Assembly (NCBI GenBank): GCA_021030915.1
Contig: JAGEMR010000143.1
Coordinates: 1-64,000, forward strand
From: Astrothelium macrocarpum
Taxonomy: Eukaryota; Ascomycota; Dothideomycetes; Trypetheliales; Trypetheliaceae
Reading direction: 5' to 3'
Length of the DNA stretch: 64,000 nt
The position numbers and the translations under genes were made by a program. Every line of letters starts with the position of its first letter. Within the stretch, counting starts at the first letter, position 1. A model generated the notes under the pieces. It did no database searches. It was not told where the DNA came from and saw only the letters and a list, made by a program, of their open reading frames with translations. This document shows positions 11,006-21,332 of this stretch, piece by piece.

Positions 11006-12231
11006 GGTAGAGTGCAATAATGGAGTGTAGTGTCGTGGTTGAAAAAAAGGTAAAACGAGCTTGAGTGCGGAAAAACACGATGAGTGTAAGGAGGTGGATG
11101 TAAACAAAATATTGGATATGCGTAGTGTACTGGGCTGAGGAGGTTGCAGGTGTGTGGGTGGGTAAGGAAACAGTGGGACCGTGCACGAGGTGATATAAAA
11201 TCAGCTCCAACCAAAACTCCAACTCTAACCCTGATACTACCACATAAGATAACCCAGAACGCTGATCTAAATAAGGATCTGACTATCAAGGCAATCATGA
11301 TAGTGTGCCGATACGCTTAGCTGATTGGGCGACTATCAGCCAGTCCGATCAGAGCGATCGTCCGCAATCCTGAAACTCTTATTAAGATAGCAGCCTTTCT
11401 GCGGTATCAAAGCTACTCAGCCCTGCGCGCGAAGTCCCAGGATAGGTGAGGCTTGGAAGAATGGCACTTTCGGTAAGAAATCTATCTCGCAAGCTAGACT
11501 ATCATTGCTAATAAGGTGATCTGCCCAGCTTATAGATCCCAAAGCCGTAGGCCAAAAACCGTCCGAATCGTTCAGTACGTTGTTCCTGTATCGCCGGTTT
11601 AATTCGCGTATATTTTATGTCTGGAAATTTGTACCATGTACACGAACGCTTTAGTAGCACAACGATACATTCCAATGTCTGACATCTAGACCTGGTTCTG
11701 TAACAAGATACCTTTACGACTAGTTCTGTGACTGACTCGGCAACTGGTCCTGCAGCTAGCTTCGCAAATGGCTCTATGACTACTCTATAGTTGGCCTTGC
11801 AGTTAGCTCTGCCGTTGTTTCTGTAGCTAGCTATACAGTTGGCTCGATAATTGCCTTTCCAGTTGGCTATCCTTAGAGGCTTAACGTGGGACTTGATTTT
11901 CATTTGATTGGTGCATAGGAATGTGTCTTGGCACGAAACATACGTAGGGTTGTGTGATGTTGTGAGAGCTATGCTAAAAAGCTTTTCAACAGTTTTTTGG
12001 CCTGCGGTTTTGGTGTGGCTCGAATGCATCTTTCGGGCAGGCTACACAAGGTTGAAACCAACAGCGATTAACCTCAAGTATCCTTTTCATTTCCGTTTCA
12101 TTATAGCCTTGAGCGATCTTCCTATAAACTCGAGTATCTGTCACTGTGGCAGTAACAACTTAGAAACAAGAAGACATTTTGTGCATACACGCTCTTTCAG
12201 ACTGTACTCATAGAATTTCTTCTACGCTAAT
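11006..12231. other. Intergenic stretch upstream of the SGNH gene
   Basis: Overlapping ORFs here disagree with each other and show no domain. A 173-codon minus-strand ORF (12029-11508) exists, but much of it is the translation of the 24-bp minisatellite at 11721-11870, so it is not called as a gene. Confidence 0.5.
11721..11870. repeat. Degenerate 24-bp minisatellite, six units
   Basis: Units begin at 11721, 11745, 11769, 11792, 11816 and 11840. Each is 24 bp (one is 23), with a loose consensus TGGCTCTGTAGCTAGCTNNNCAGT. Units differ at several positions each, so the array is old. The 24-bp period would encode octapeptide repeats if translated. Confidence 0.7.
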
Positions 12232-14010
12232 ATGAGGATTTTTGCCTTATTCTTATTTGCAACATCTCTCCTCGCCCACCCTACATTAGATGCTAATGAG
12301 ACGGCTCATCTTCAGGAAAGGGCACCTTCTTTTGAATGGACTGCATGGGGCGACTCATATGCCTCTGGTGTTGGTTCTGGAAAGTATATTAATGGACGTC
12401 GTTGCCTACGCTATGAGGAAGCCTATCCATTATTGACCCAAGATGACCCGAACAACCTGCTGCATGGATCAGGAGGCAAGCTGAACAACGTCGTCTGCTC
12501 TGGGGCCGCAACTGCACAGGTAGAACAATACCAGTTCTATACTACTGATCAACTCTTCGGTCGACCCAACCCGCAATACTATCCAAGGCCAAGCAGCGGT
12601 AAGCCCATTATGGGTACACTCACTGTTGGCGGAGATGATATCGATTTTCCGGGCATCTTGAACAATTGCGTCATCGACGGATTTCCGTGAGTTGTATTGA
12701 AATTTTTTATAACTATCTGAGATACTAATGCCTCGCCAAGATGGCCTTTGAGTCCGGGTTTCGTCCCCCGTCCTTGCAACGAGCAGAGATACCTATCATG
12801 GTCTTTGATTTGTCAAAACGGGGACAAAGATGAGCCAAATACTAATTTAGTATCCAAAATCGATTCTGTGATCAAGAAGGTTGTCCAATACGGGCGCGGC
12901 GCGAGTGGAGACAAGTTTCGGCTATATGTAACTGGCTATGGTCAATTTTTCAACGACAAAGACCCCGGTTGCAATACTGTGACCTTTGCAAGAACGGCGA
13001 ATCCTAAACCTGATGGCAAGCAGCACGACATGATGACTACGGATTTGCGTCAAGACCTAAATTTAATGAGTCTGACGTTGAATGCTGCGATTGAGAAGGC
13101 TGCAAGTCAAAACAGTGGAAGCAATGTCAAGTATATTGACATCGACGGCTTGCTGGGAACAGGACACCGCTTCTGCGAACCGGGTATCAAGGAGCCGGAC
13201 CAGACCAACCCGGAATTGTGGTTCTGGCACTATCCATACAGTGAAGACGACGAGTTGACGAACCCCACCATCAAGTATTTGAACAGCGTCGAGCAGGCCA
13301 ACATCAACACTCTCACCTGGGATCCAAATAGTACACTCTGGGCAGACTATCTCGACGACTTCTGGTCCAAAGTTGACGAGAACCAGCTGAATCAGACAGC
13401 AGGTAACAATGCGACAGCCAGATTCGATCCTTGGCCTGACGTTATTGGCTATCGCGCGAAGGTGTTTCACCCACAACCGGATTACCATCAGGCGATATAC
13501 AAAGCAATCGCGGAACAGTATATTTCGGACACTGGTGCAAGTAGTACAACAACAACCACTTCGTCAGCTGCCCCGACAAATACCCCTTCACCTCCGCCAG
13601 CTCAGGCTACTGGCACATGTTGTTTTCATCTCGACGAGTGGGAAGATTGTGATGTGGAATCAGATGACTTGTACGCAAATATAACTCTCCTCGACAATAA
13701 CAAGAATGTCATCTACCAGACGCCAGCATCCTATTTCGATGACTATGGATTGGGTGACCCAATCAACGTTGGCAACGGTACTACTATACAAGGCCCTCTT
13801 CCCTCTTCACTCGCCATCACTGGAGAGCATGAACACGACTATGTTCAATTTACTTATGGGAGTCTAAGCTGGCAAAGCAAACAGCCGAATGGAGGAGCAC
13901 AATGTTCCGTCGGTGGCTGGAATCCTCGCGATGGGCCCGGGTGCTCTAATTGGTTGCCTCCTGAAGACCATCCAACGGAGAACCAGATGGATTGCTGTTT
14001 TCCATGTTAG
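12232..14010 (+). CDS. Secreted SGNH/GDSL-type hydrolase with Cys-rich C-terminal domain
   Basis: Two exons, 12232-12686 and 12741-14010, joined across a 54-bp intron (GTGAGT...GCCAAG), encode 574 residues. Residues 1-16 are a typical signal peptide. The SGNH blocks are visible: WGDSYASG at 39-46 with the nucleophile Ser, a TVGGDDIDF block III near 131-139 (the usual Asn of GGND is Asp here), and FHPQPDYH near 394-401 carrying the likely catalytic His. A Thr/Ser/Pro linker (about 418-443) leads to a C-terminal Cys-rich domain (444-574) that begins CCFHLDEWEDC and ends DCCFPC. An extracellular esterase or lipase-like role is inferred from the fold; the substrate is unknown. The accessory module is not one I can name. 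Confidence 0.85.
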
Positions 14011-14504
14011 ACAGTCTGTCGCAGATTGGGCATTTAGAAGCCGCTTGTTCTGAATCGAGTTGCTTTCGGACTACAAGGGTGGAGGATTTGAGATCGGGTC
14101 TGTCCTGGCTGTCCTAGATCATAGGTCCAATCGTGTTAGGCCTTATTTGTGACCATATAATAATTTGGGATCGATGCGTCCACCTTTGAACTTTAAATGT
14201 TAATATCTGGTCTCAGTTTAATCATTTAATGATGGAGATAGTTGGGATAGAACTGGTAGAATAATTCTTTTTTAAATGAATTCTATCTATTTTTTTAAAA
14301 AATTGATATCACATTTAAAACCTCAATACCTTTGATGCCTTTCTAGACTAGAGTACATAAACCGGTCCGCGTGAATAAAACCAGATGAACTATGAAAAGA
14401 CTCTTGCTTGTCCGATAGGGGTTGATACCTGCTCGAAAGAGAACAGTTTTCCTAAAACAGCAAATCCGGCTAGCGACTGTCCAGCGCAACGATTACTAGC
14501 TTGG
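14011..14504. other. Intergenic, partly AT-rich
   Basis: This is the 3' flank of the hydrolase gene, with a short A/T-rich run near 14262-14330. No gene is seen. Confidence 0.5.
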
Positions 14505-14930
14505 TTACCAGAACAATGTCGACCCCCTTCCTTTAGACATGCAAAATGTAGCTACAACTCAACTGGACAAACCCATTGTTCCAATTCTCGCGCAACAGCA
14601 ATCTGAGAGAGAGTCAATGGCCGTCGGCCATGAACGCCGCAAATATGATGAACTGCGTCATCCATCAGTTTGACGTCCCTACCATCTCCCCTTGTAGTAC
14701 GAGTTTGAGGATGATGCGGAGATGTTTTTCATGCAAGGACTTGGTCCCGAGTGCTACAGACCCTATCAAGTCCAGGCCAGCCCTTCCTCGTGGACTGCTT
14801 GGGGCCTTGTTGTGTTCTATGCAAGATAATGGGCGTTATATTATTAAGTCTTAGATCATTGGTAGGCAGGGATGCGTCTCGCTCTCGATGGTACATGTAG
14901 CCGCATTATAGACTCATTAGAATTGAAGTG
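14505..14930 (+). pseudogene. Unidentified coding relic with C-to-T stops
   Basis: One frame from about 14510 reads like protein: NNVDPLPLDMQNVATTQL, then SMAVGHERRKYDELRHPSV, then YEFEDDAEMFFMQGLGPECY and ASPSSWTAWGLVVFYAR. It is broken by TGA, TAG, TAA, TAA and TAG at positions where a single C-to-T change from CGA, CAG or CAA explains each stop, and no frameshift is needed across roughly 400 bp. No family was recognised. Composition is otherwise normal, so it looks like an ancient gene or element with light RIP-type damage. Confidence 0.45.
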
Positions 14931-15459
14931 AGGAATCTTTCAGGAGATTCCGACTGAAACTAAGACTGATGAGAAATGACTAATCGTACGTACACAGGCG
15001 GGCTGGCTTCGTGCCTTAGTAATTTTCAAGGAGTGGTACACACCGTGCCACGCAGTACCTATCTATCTGCCACCTGCAGAGAATTCCCAAATGCCTGCTC
15101 CGCTTTGCAAGTGCCGAGTCGACGGCATTATGAAAGATATTCGATGTAAGACCGTGGCGTTGGCAGTGGGGGAGGCACAGCATTTTCATTTCAGCACATA
15201 GACTAGGGTGGCTACCTTACCATTTGGGGAAAAGCACGGGGCGGGCTGGACCGGATGATTGGCTGCAAGGGTGATGCCTTATCGTAAGGGTTACTTAACT
15301 CGCACATTTCTTCTCGATGGAAACCTGCGCTGCGCCGAGGCTTGAATCTTGATCTGTCCAAGTTCAATAGTATCATTAATTTTGTTGCAAGAGTGCTCTT
15401 TGGCTATCTCTTGTTTCTGCACTGGTCGTTACATTGCTGCTCCTGTTGCTTCCATAATT
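14931..15459. other. Intergenic, upstream of the methyltransferase
   Basis: No domain-bearing ORF. An open frame from 15349 runs into the methyltransferase ATG but adds no family-like sequence. Confidence 0.5.
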
Positions 15460-16894
15460 ATGGATCCCAGTGTTGTGGAGGCGGTTGAGAATGTTAAGAA
15501 GGCAGCAGATGCAGATCTGCAGGGCGCTGGAGAGCCTCATGTTAGGCTACTTGACGCCATTAGCAAATTGACGCGCGTAGTAGAGACTCCTGCGGAGCGA
15601 TTGATGAGGCTCCGTCTTGAGGTATGGTACTGATGTGTAAACGATTTCGGCCCCAGGGGCAGCTATCCTAACTCCCTTCTTATTCATCCATGGACAGCCT
15701 GTGAGGAATGCATCTATACGAATGGCACTTGAGACGGGCGCCTTCAACGTGATGTGTGAAAAGCAAGGTGAATCCGTCACGGCTCAAGAATTATCGAAGG
15801 CCACAGGATACGATGGCTTATTCCTCGGTGATCCGCCGCCCAGCAGATAGACCCGCTCCTCAAGACTAACGGCGGTCAGCTCGAATCTTGCGACCTGTTA
15901 TATATGAAGGCATTTGTGACGAGACTGGTGAGAACAGCTATGCGGCAAACGACACCACTCGCCTCTTAATCACACCAGGTCTAGCTGGCGGAGAAAAGCA
16001 CCTGTAGGTTTCAGCGGTCCAGAAAGCTAGAACCGATAATTGCTCAAACACTCTAACAGTTGGGGGAACTTTGTGCCAATCATGGCAAAACTCGTCGATT
16101 ATATGCATGATACGGGTTTTCATCAATTTCCCAAGAGTGGCGAAGACAGCCCCTTCACTTATACTTGGAAAGCGAGTCTCTGGGAATTCTTTGAACAGCA
16201 TCCCAAGCACAAAAAGTATTTCGCTGACTATATGGCCGCTCGCTACAAGGGAATTGCCCCATGGTTCGTGACTTTTCCAATGGCAGATGTTCTGGTTCCA
16301 GGAGCAAAGAGTGGTATGGATGATGTACTTCTGGTAGACGTGGGCGGGAGCTCAGGCCATGAGCTAGTTAAATTTCATGAAAGCCATCCTGATTCTCCAG
16401 GCCGTCTTATCGTACAAGATTTGCCCACGATCATAGAAAAGGTTCAAACGGAGAAGATGCCGCCATATCTTGAGATGATGCCATATGACTTTTTCACGCC
16501 GCAACCGATTCAAGGTAAGGGACCAAGGCTACAATGTATTTTCGTGACCGATCGTGCGTGAATAACCAGTGGCACAGGCGCGCGAGCGTACTTCTTCCAA
16601 AATATTGCACACGACTGGCCTGATGACAAGTGTCAATTGATTTTCACCAACACGGCCAGGGCCATGTTGAGAGGGTATTCGCGGATATTGATCAAGGACT
16701 ACGTCTTGCCTAATACCGGCGTCGGGCTCCGCGCTTCAACGCTGGACATCATCATGATGTGCTCCTGCTCCGGTATAGAACGAACTAAGCGACAGTGGAC
16801 TGATTTGCTGGATTCGTGCGGATTGGAGATTGTCAAGGTGTGGCAAACACGGTCGGATTATGAGCAGATTATTGAAGCAACACTCAGGGATTAA
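15460..16894 (+). CDS. Fungal O-methyltransferase (family 2, SAM-dependent)
   Basis: Five exons give an uninterrupted 395-residue protein: 15460-15621, 15698-15827, 15880-16003, 16060-16514 and 16578-16894, with introns of 76, 52, 56 and 63 bp. The first look suggests frameshifts near 15830-16040, but two short introns (GTGATC...GTCAG and GTAGGT...AACAG) restore the frame exactly. The N-terminal dimerisation part includes DGLFLARILRP and GICDETGENSYAANDTTRLL. The SAM-binding glycine loop is VDVGGSSGHEL near 231-241. The catalytic His is in AHDWPDDKC near 302, and the C-terminus is SDYEQIIEATLRD. This is the plant-COMT-like class used in polyketide and other secondary pathways. No synthase is adjacent, so its substrate cannot be inferred. 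Confidence 0.88.
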
Positions 16895-17494
16895 GATTTT
16901 TGAAGGCAGCAGGCTTAGTACTAAGGTTCAATCTACGCTAGCGGCCGCACAAGACCCACCTCAACTATACCATTTATATCACGGCGCTAGCAAACTAGCG
17001 CCTTATTTCTCATCTTTTGCTCTAAAGCCTGGCTTTTTGGACTTTTTAATAACAATCAACAATTTTGATCTTCAGAATCAATAGAAATATCCTGAAATAA
17101 TACTCTCTATTACGCTATGGCAGTTGAGGACTCTTTGAACTTTGATTTGGTAAAATTAAAATATCCTTCCACAATGATTATCACACAAGGCTTTGTCAAC
17201 ACTCAGCCTCGCGTGACTGGCCTTCGGAGAATTCTATAAAGAGGGAGCAGGCACTTCTGTTCTCGGCGACTCTATTAGCATCGCTTGCTTTGTGACTTGT
17301 CCATGTTTGGTCACATTGATTTTTGTCTCATAAAACGACATTGCAGCAAGATTCCGCATGTGTCCACGGCGATCAGCGACGCGTTCTTTGCCTGAGGCAT
17401 TACGATTTAACTTCAGGGTCCTTTCGATAGCTTTGTATATGTGTAGTGCGAAAGCCTCCTTTTAGTATGCTCTATAAATAACAAATACAGCACG
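16895..17494. other. Intergenic between methyltransferase and HET gene
   Basis: Nothing recognisable apart from a short imperfect hairpin GGCGCTAGCAAACTAGCGCC at 16982-17001, which could affect 3' processing of the methyltransferase transcript (speculative). Confidence 0.4.
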
Positions 17495-19399
17495 ATGGTG
17501 CCAAAATTCACCTATATACCCCTTGGGTCTCCTCATTCGGAGATCCGGCTGTTGGAGCTGCTCCCCGGTACAGGCAGAGATAAAATACACTGCCGCCTCT
17601 CCTCTGCTCAGTTGTCCGAGCTGCCCACGTACGAGCCGCTATCTTGCTTTTGGGGTCCACCCACACACACCGTAGAGATCTTTGTCAAAGGCGATAGCTT
17701 CCATGTGACGCGCAACCTCGGTGCGGCCCTGACGTGGCTACGGAGGCCCGATGCGGCGCGCGTCCTGTGGGTCGATGCTATTTGCATCAACCAGGAAGAC
17801 AAGCTCGAAAAAAGAGACCAAATCCTACTCATGGCCGACATCTACCAGCGCGGCAAGCAGACCATCGTGTGGCTGGGCGAACATGACCGAAGGACCGGGC
17901 GCGCATTTGCGATGCTGGAGACCATGGCTCAATACGTCAATGCGGTGTCAAAAGAGAAGTTGGTGCGGCTAGAACCAGATAAATGATGGCTGTTGCAAAA
18001 AGCCATGAAGAAGAAGGACATTGCGGACATTGAGCCCAGCGATTTCAAGCGCTCCCGGTTTGATCCGACGTACTGGACGACCATGATACGCTCTTGACAC
18101 GCGCGGATGTCTCTCTTTGGGCGGGCCTGGTTTAAGCGCGTGTGGGTGGTGCAGGAAATCGCCATGTCACAGCACGCTATTGTCATTTGCGGCCGGTATT
18201 CGACCAGCTGGAGCACACTGGAGAATGCATATAGCATGTCAAAGCTCTGGGACGAGTGGGAGGATGGCCAGCGCCTGAGCTCGTTAGTGGAGATGCGCAC
18301 CAGTATCCAGGCCGGCAGGAGGGACGAGATTGGCAAGGTTGCGCAGAGGGTGTTCCACTGCGAGGCGACGGAACCAGTCGATCGCATCTATGCAATTCTA
18401 GGCTTGGCCAACCGACTTCCTCCCGGTCTCGAGATTACGATTGACTACAATGCGGATAGTAATACCAAGATCGCCGAGGTGACGCGTGTGTGCCTGTCAT
18501 TGGGCGACGACGCGCAGCTCCTGTTTGCCTGGCATAGGAATCCCCTAGCTGAAGACAGTACGTACCCGAGCTGGGCATGGGGTTTGCATCCAGACCCCCA
18601 ACAGCCCACACACCAATGGCAGTTCTGCCATGCTAGGGCAACACAGCATCCGTTCCAGGCGGCAGGTCGGGGCTTAGGAAAGTCTGGTCTACGATTCAAC
18701 GAGGACGGCCGCCTACTCTTCCTTCGCGGCATTGTCTTCGATGAGATTGTCCAAACTGGGCCCATCTTTAACCCTATGAAGATGGGCTATGGATTTCGGA
18801 AATATGGAAGCCGCATTGTGCTCAGCAATAAGGGGTTGCCGAAGCACTACGCACTTAGCTTGCACGCGTCAAAGCGAGTGGCTGATCCCGCCAATCCAGG
18901 TTTGTATCCTGGGATGAATGAAACACGGCGACAGGCATGGATAAGTTTTTTGACCGGTATAGTCATGATGAGCGATGAAGTGACGGATGAGCAAAAGACA
19001 AAGGAGATTATGCGTTTCCAAGAAGCTTTCATACGACCATTCCATATTCTAGGAAGAAGGCCGGGCGAGCTCCCTCGGTCCAAGGAGACATCCCTCCGTG
19101 ATCCAGAAATGCCTCGCATGAATGTCAACATGCTCGTTTCGTCCGAGATGGTGACCTTATTGATGGGCTACATGGCGAAGAGGCGCGTCGTCAGAACATC
19201 CAATGGGTACATGGGGCTTTCTGATCGCCACACACAGGTTGGTGATTGTCTCGCTCTCGTTGATGGCATCTGCGTCCCAGTCATCCTTCGTGCTTCTCAA
19301 AATGGACAATGGAAGCTAATTGGCGAGTCGTACGTGTATGGCGTCATGCATGGCGAGTTATGGTCTGATAACACAGTTGAAAGCTTGTGCATTAAATGA
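17495..19399 (+). pseudogene. HET-domain protein gene with two in-frame TGA codons
   Basis: A single 635-codon frame from ATG 17495 to TGA 19399 encodes a heterokaryon-incompatibility (HET) protein but carries TGA at 17984-17986 and 18095-18097. HET-domain hallmarks flank the stops: YEPLSCFWG (family YxxLSYxWG), VLWVDAICINQED, IVWLGEH, then after the stops AWFKRVWVVQEIA and EPVDRIYAILGLA. The reading frame is otherwise intact with no frameshift, and each TGA lies where CGA (Arg) would fit, as in DK*WLLQKAM. HET proteins trigger cell death when genetically different hyphae fuse. No GT...AG pair removing the stops while keeping the frame was found, so I treat it as a recent nonsense pseudogene. 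A protein from ATG 18107 (430 residues) would lack the core HET motifs. Confidence 0.82.
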
Positions 19400-19894
19400 A
19401 AACTGCCCACCCAGAATCCCCAAACGATTGAGACTCTATCTCAAATTGGGCAACGATTCTAGAGCGAAATCTAATGGTTTCGCTACACAGGGTTTTTTTT
19501 CCCACCGAGGGACGGTCTTTGGCTGGCATTCCACTTTCGTCTCTGACACGGCAACCGCTTTCTTGGTGAGTGGGCCGTCCAGAGAGTTGACGACTGGTAT
19601 GACATTCCTTAAGTCCTACGGAAATCAAGACAGCGCATGCGTGGTTCCTATTACTTACCAGTGTACCATGTCAACACAAGCGCTCTATCATCTCAGGAGC
19701 TTGGTGATAGCAGATCTCCTTTTGCTCCCGATCCTTCTGCCTCACCTTTCTGAAGACAGTCTTCATCTTACATCATGCGTAAAGCATGCCATCTGAAAGA
19801 TATATATTCTTCGTAGGGGCTAGCAAGCTTCATCCTGCCGCCTGCTTGGATCCTTGGGCCTAACGATGCGGCCTCGCGGTGAGCGGTAGTCCAG
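19400..19894. other. Intergenic between HET pseudogene and Tc1-like element
   Basis: Normal base composition, no domain. A 158-codon ORF overlapping the end of the HET frame (19320-19796) shows no family features and is considered chance. Confidence 0.5.
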
Positions 19895-19932
19895 CGTCAG
19901 GGGGTGGACAGAATTGACGGGTCAACCTCCGA
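19895..19932 (+). repeat. Left TIR of Tc1-like element
   Basis: 38 bp, exact inverted match to 21292-21329, including the GACGGGTCAACCTCCGA inner part. No point differences. Confidence 0.9.
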
Positions 19933-19963
19933 CCGCCGAAAATGCATTAATTTATTGAATTAA

Positions 19964-21232
19964 TTACCACACATACGTAAATATGCGCTGCCCACCATTT
20001 TTCGCTAGTATTTTGCATCATTATGATATGTCTGCGATGCGCGCACGAATTTCTGCCATAATAATTTTGTCCCATTTCTGTTGTAATAATATTTTCGCGT
20101 CCAAATCCTCTGTCCAGTAACGACGCCGTATTCTCTATTTTAAAATATTCCAAATAGATTCAATTGGATTCATATTTGAATTCTCAATTGGGTGATCAAA
20201 ATTGAGAATGCCATGAATTCTTTTCGTCTGTATTATCAGCCTATTTTCTTTCGTTTCATGCGACAAATCATTATTCTTTTAAAAATAGAAATGACGAAAA
20301 TATGAAACTGATTTTACATATTATTGATAATAAATACGAATATATTCAAATAAAATATCATTATAATATTATTTAATAATGAATTTGTTATTTAATAATT
20401 TTATCTCACGATTCTTAGATTATTCAATTTTTTATTGAATAATCTTCTATTTTAATTGAAGATCTGATTTATTTTTATTTGAATAAAATTTTGGTCGAAT
20501 ACGTGAATATTTTACATGTTCATTTTTATAATTATAAAAAATGAGAAATTCTTTCTTTCATCATAAAATTCATATTACGAAATGAAATTTATTATTTTTT
20601 TGTGGAGGCCTTTCAAAGACGTTTTCAGATTCATATCATGTTCCTTTCTTATATAATATCATTGGCCGAATCTATTCTTCAGAATCATAATATATCTCGT
20701 CCGTCCACATCATAAAGATTCAGAAATTTTTGAAAGAATTATTAAAATATTTTTCAGCGTATTTGATTTTCTTTGATTTATTTATTGATTTGATAATTTT
20801 GATATACTATATATAATAGAAACCAATATCATTCATCTCATTAATATGGCGTTTGAATGTACGAATGTTATAAGGTTTATTATGATGGTCGATTTGGACG
20901 TCAAAAGAAGCGCGATAAATGAGATTCTTTAAAAGCGAAAACAGCATATCAAAATCGTTATGAACTAATTTTGATATACGGCCAAATTTCTCTGAGATAG
21001 GATAAATCCTTCGATATATTTTTTGAAATATATCACGTTATTCGCGGAACCATTTTTGATCTATATTTTATAAGATACCATAATGCGTGAAAAAATATCT
21101 ATCAGATTTATGACACGATTTTTTATCATAAGAATTAAAAAATCGAATACAGATAATAATATCAAATTTTTTACATTTCGACGAACAATTTGGTATACTT
21201 GATCTATTCGTGTGATGTGTGGAAGGCGCCAT
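19964..21232 (-). pseudogene. Tc1-type DDE transposase pseudogene
   Basis: From ATG at 21232 a 423-codon minus-strand frame runs to TAA at 19964 with no net frameshift but many stops. Readable parts include ICIRFFNSYDKKSCHKSDRY (N-terminal helix-turn-helix), MMWTDEIYYDSEE with the first catalytic Asp, KNNDLSHETK with the second (family EDGAPxH), and SNMNPIESIWNILK, which is the SPDLNPIENLWxxLK box with its Glu kept but the preceding Asp changed to Asn. The tail KILAKNGGQRIF matches Tc1 C-termini. Substitutions are the G-to-A and C-to-T kind expected of RIP. Confidence 0.88.
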
Positions 21233-21291
21233 AATTGAAATCAAAAATAAAATTATTTTATTGTTTTGTTGTGATTGAGACGAATCGGAAT

Positions 21292-21329
21292 TCGGAGGTT
21301 GACCCGTCAATTCTGTCCACCCCCTGACG
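21292..21329 (-). repeat. Right TIR of Tc1-like element
   Basis: 38 bp, exact inverted match to 19895-19932. It lies just upstream of the transposase start on the minus strand. Confidence 0.9.
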
Positions 21330-21332
21330 CAG

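Larger units (their letters stand above)
19895..21329 (-). mobile_element. Complete Tc1-like DNA transposon, RIP-degraded
   Basis: A 1435-bp element with perfect 38-bp terminal inverted repeats (19895-19932 and 21292-21329) starting CGTCAGGGGGTGGACAGAAT. The interior is AT-rich from about 19940 to 21290, while the outside is normal, so the mutation tracks the element. The flanking bases are CAG on both sides (19892-19894 and 21330-21332) rather than the TA expected for the superfamily. One minus-strand transposase frame is present. Confidence 0.88.

Noticed and set aside
11508..12029. 173-codon minus-strand ORF
   Set aside because: Its middle is a translation of the 24-bp minisatellite and the rest lacks any domain or signal peptide.
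15820..16060. Apparent frameshifts in the O-methyltransferase
   Set aside because: Two short introns with proper GT...AG ends restore the family sequence exactly, so the gene is not called broken.
17984..18097. TGA as selenocysteine or programmed readthrough in the HET gene
   Set aside because: Fungi of this group lack the selenocysteine system and no readthrough context is visible. Nonsense mutation is simpler.
19320..19796. 158-codon ORF overlapping the end of the HET frame
   Set aside because: Different frame from the HET gene over the overlap, no domain, and runs into noncoding flank.
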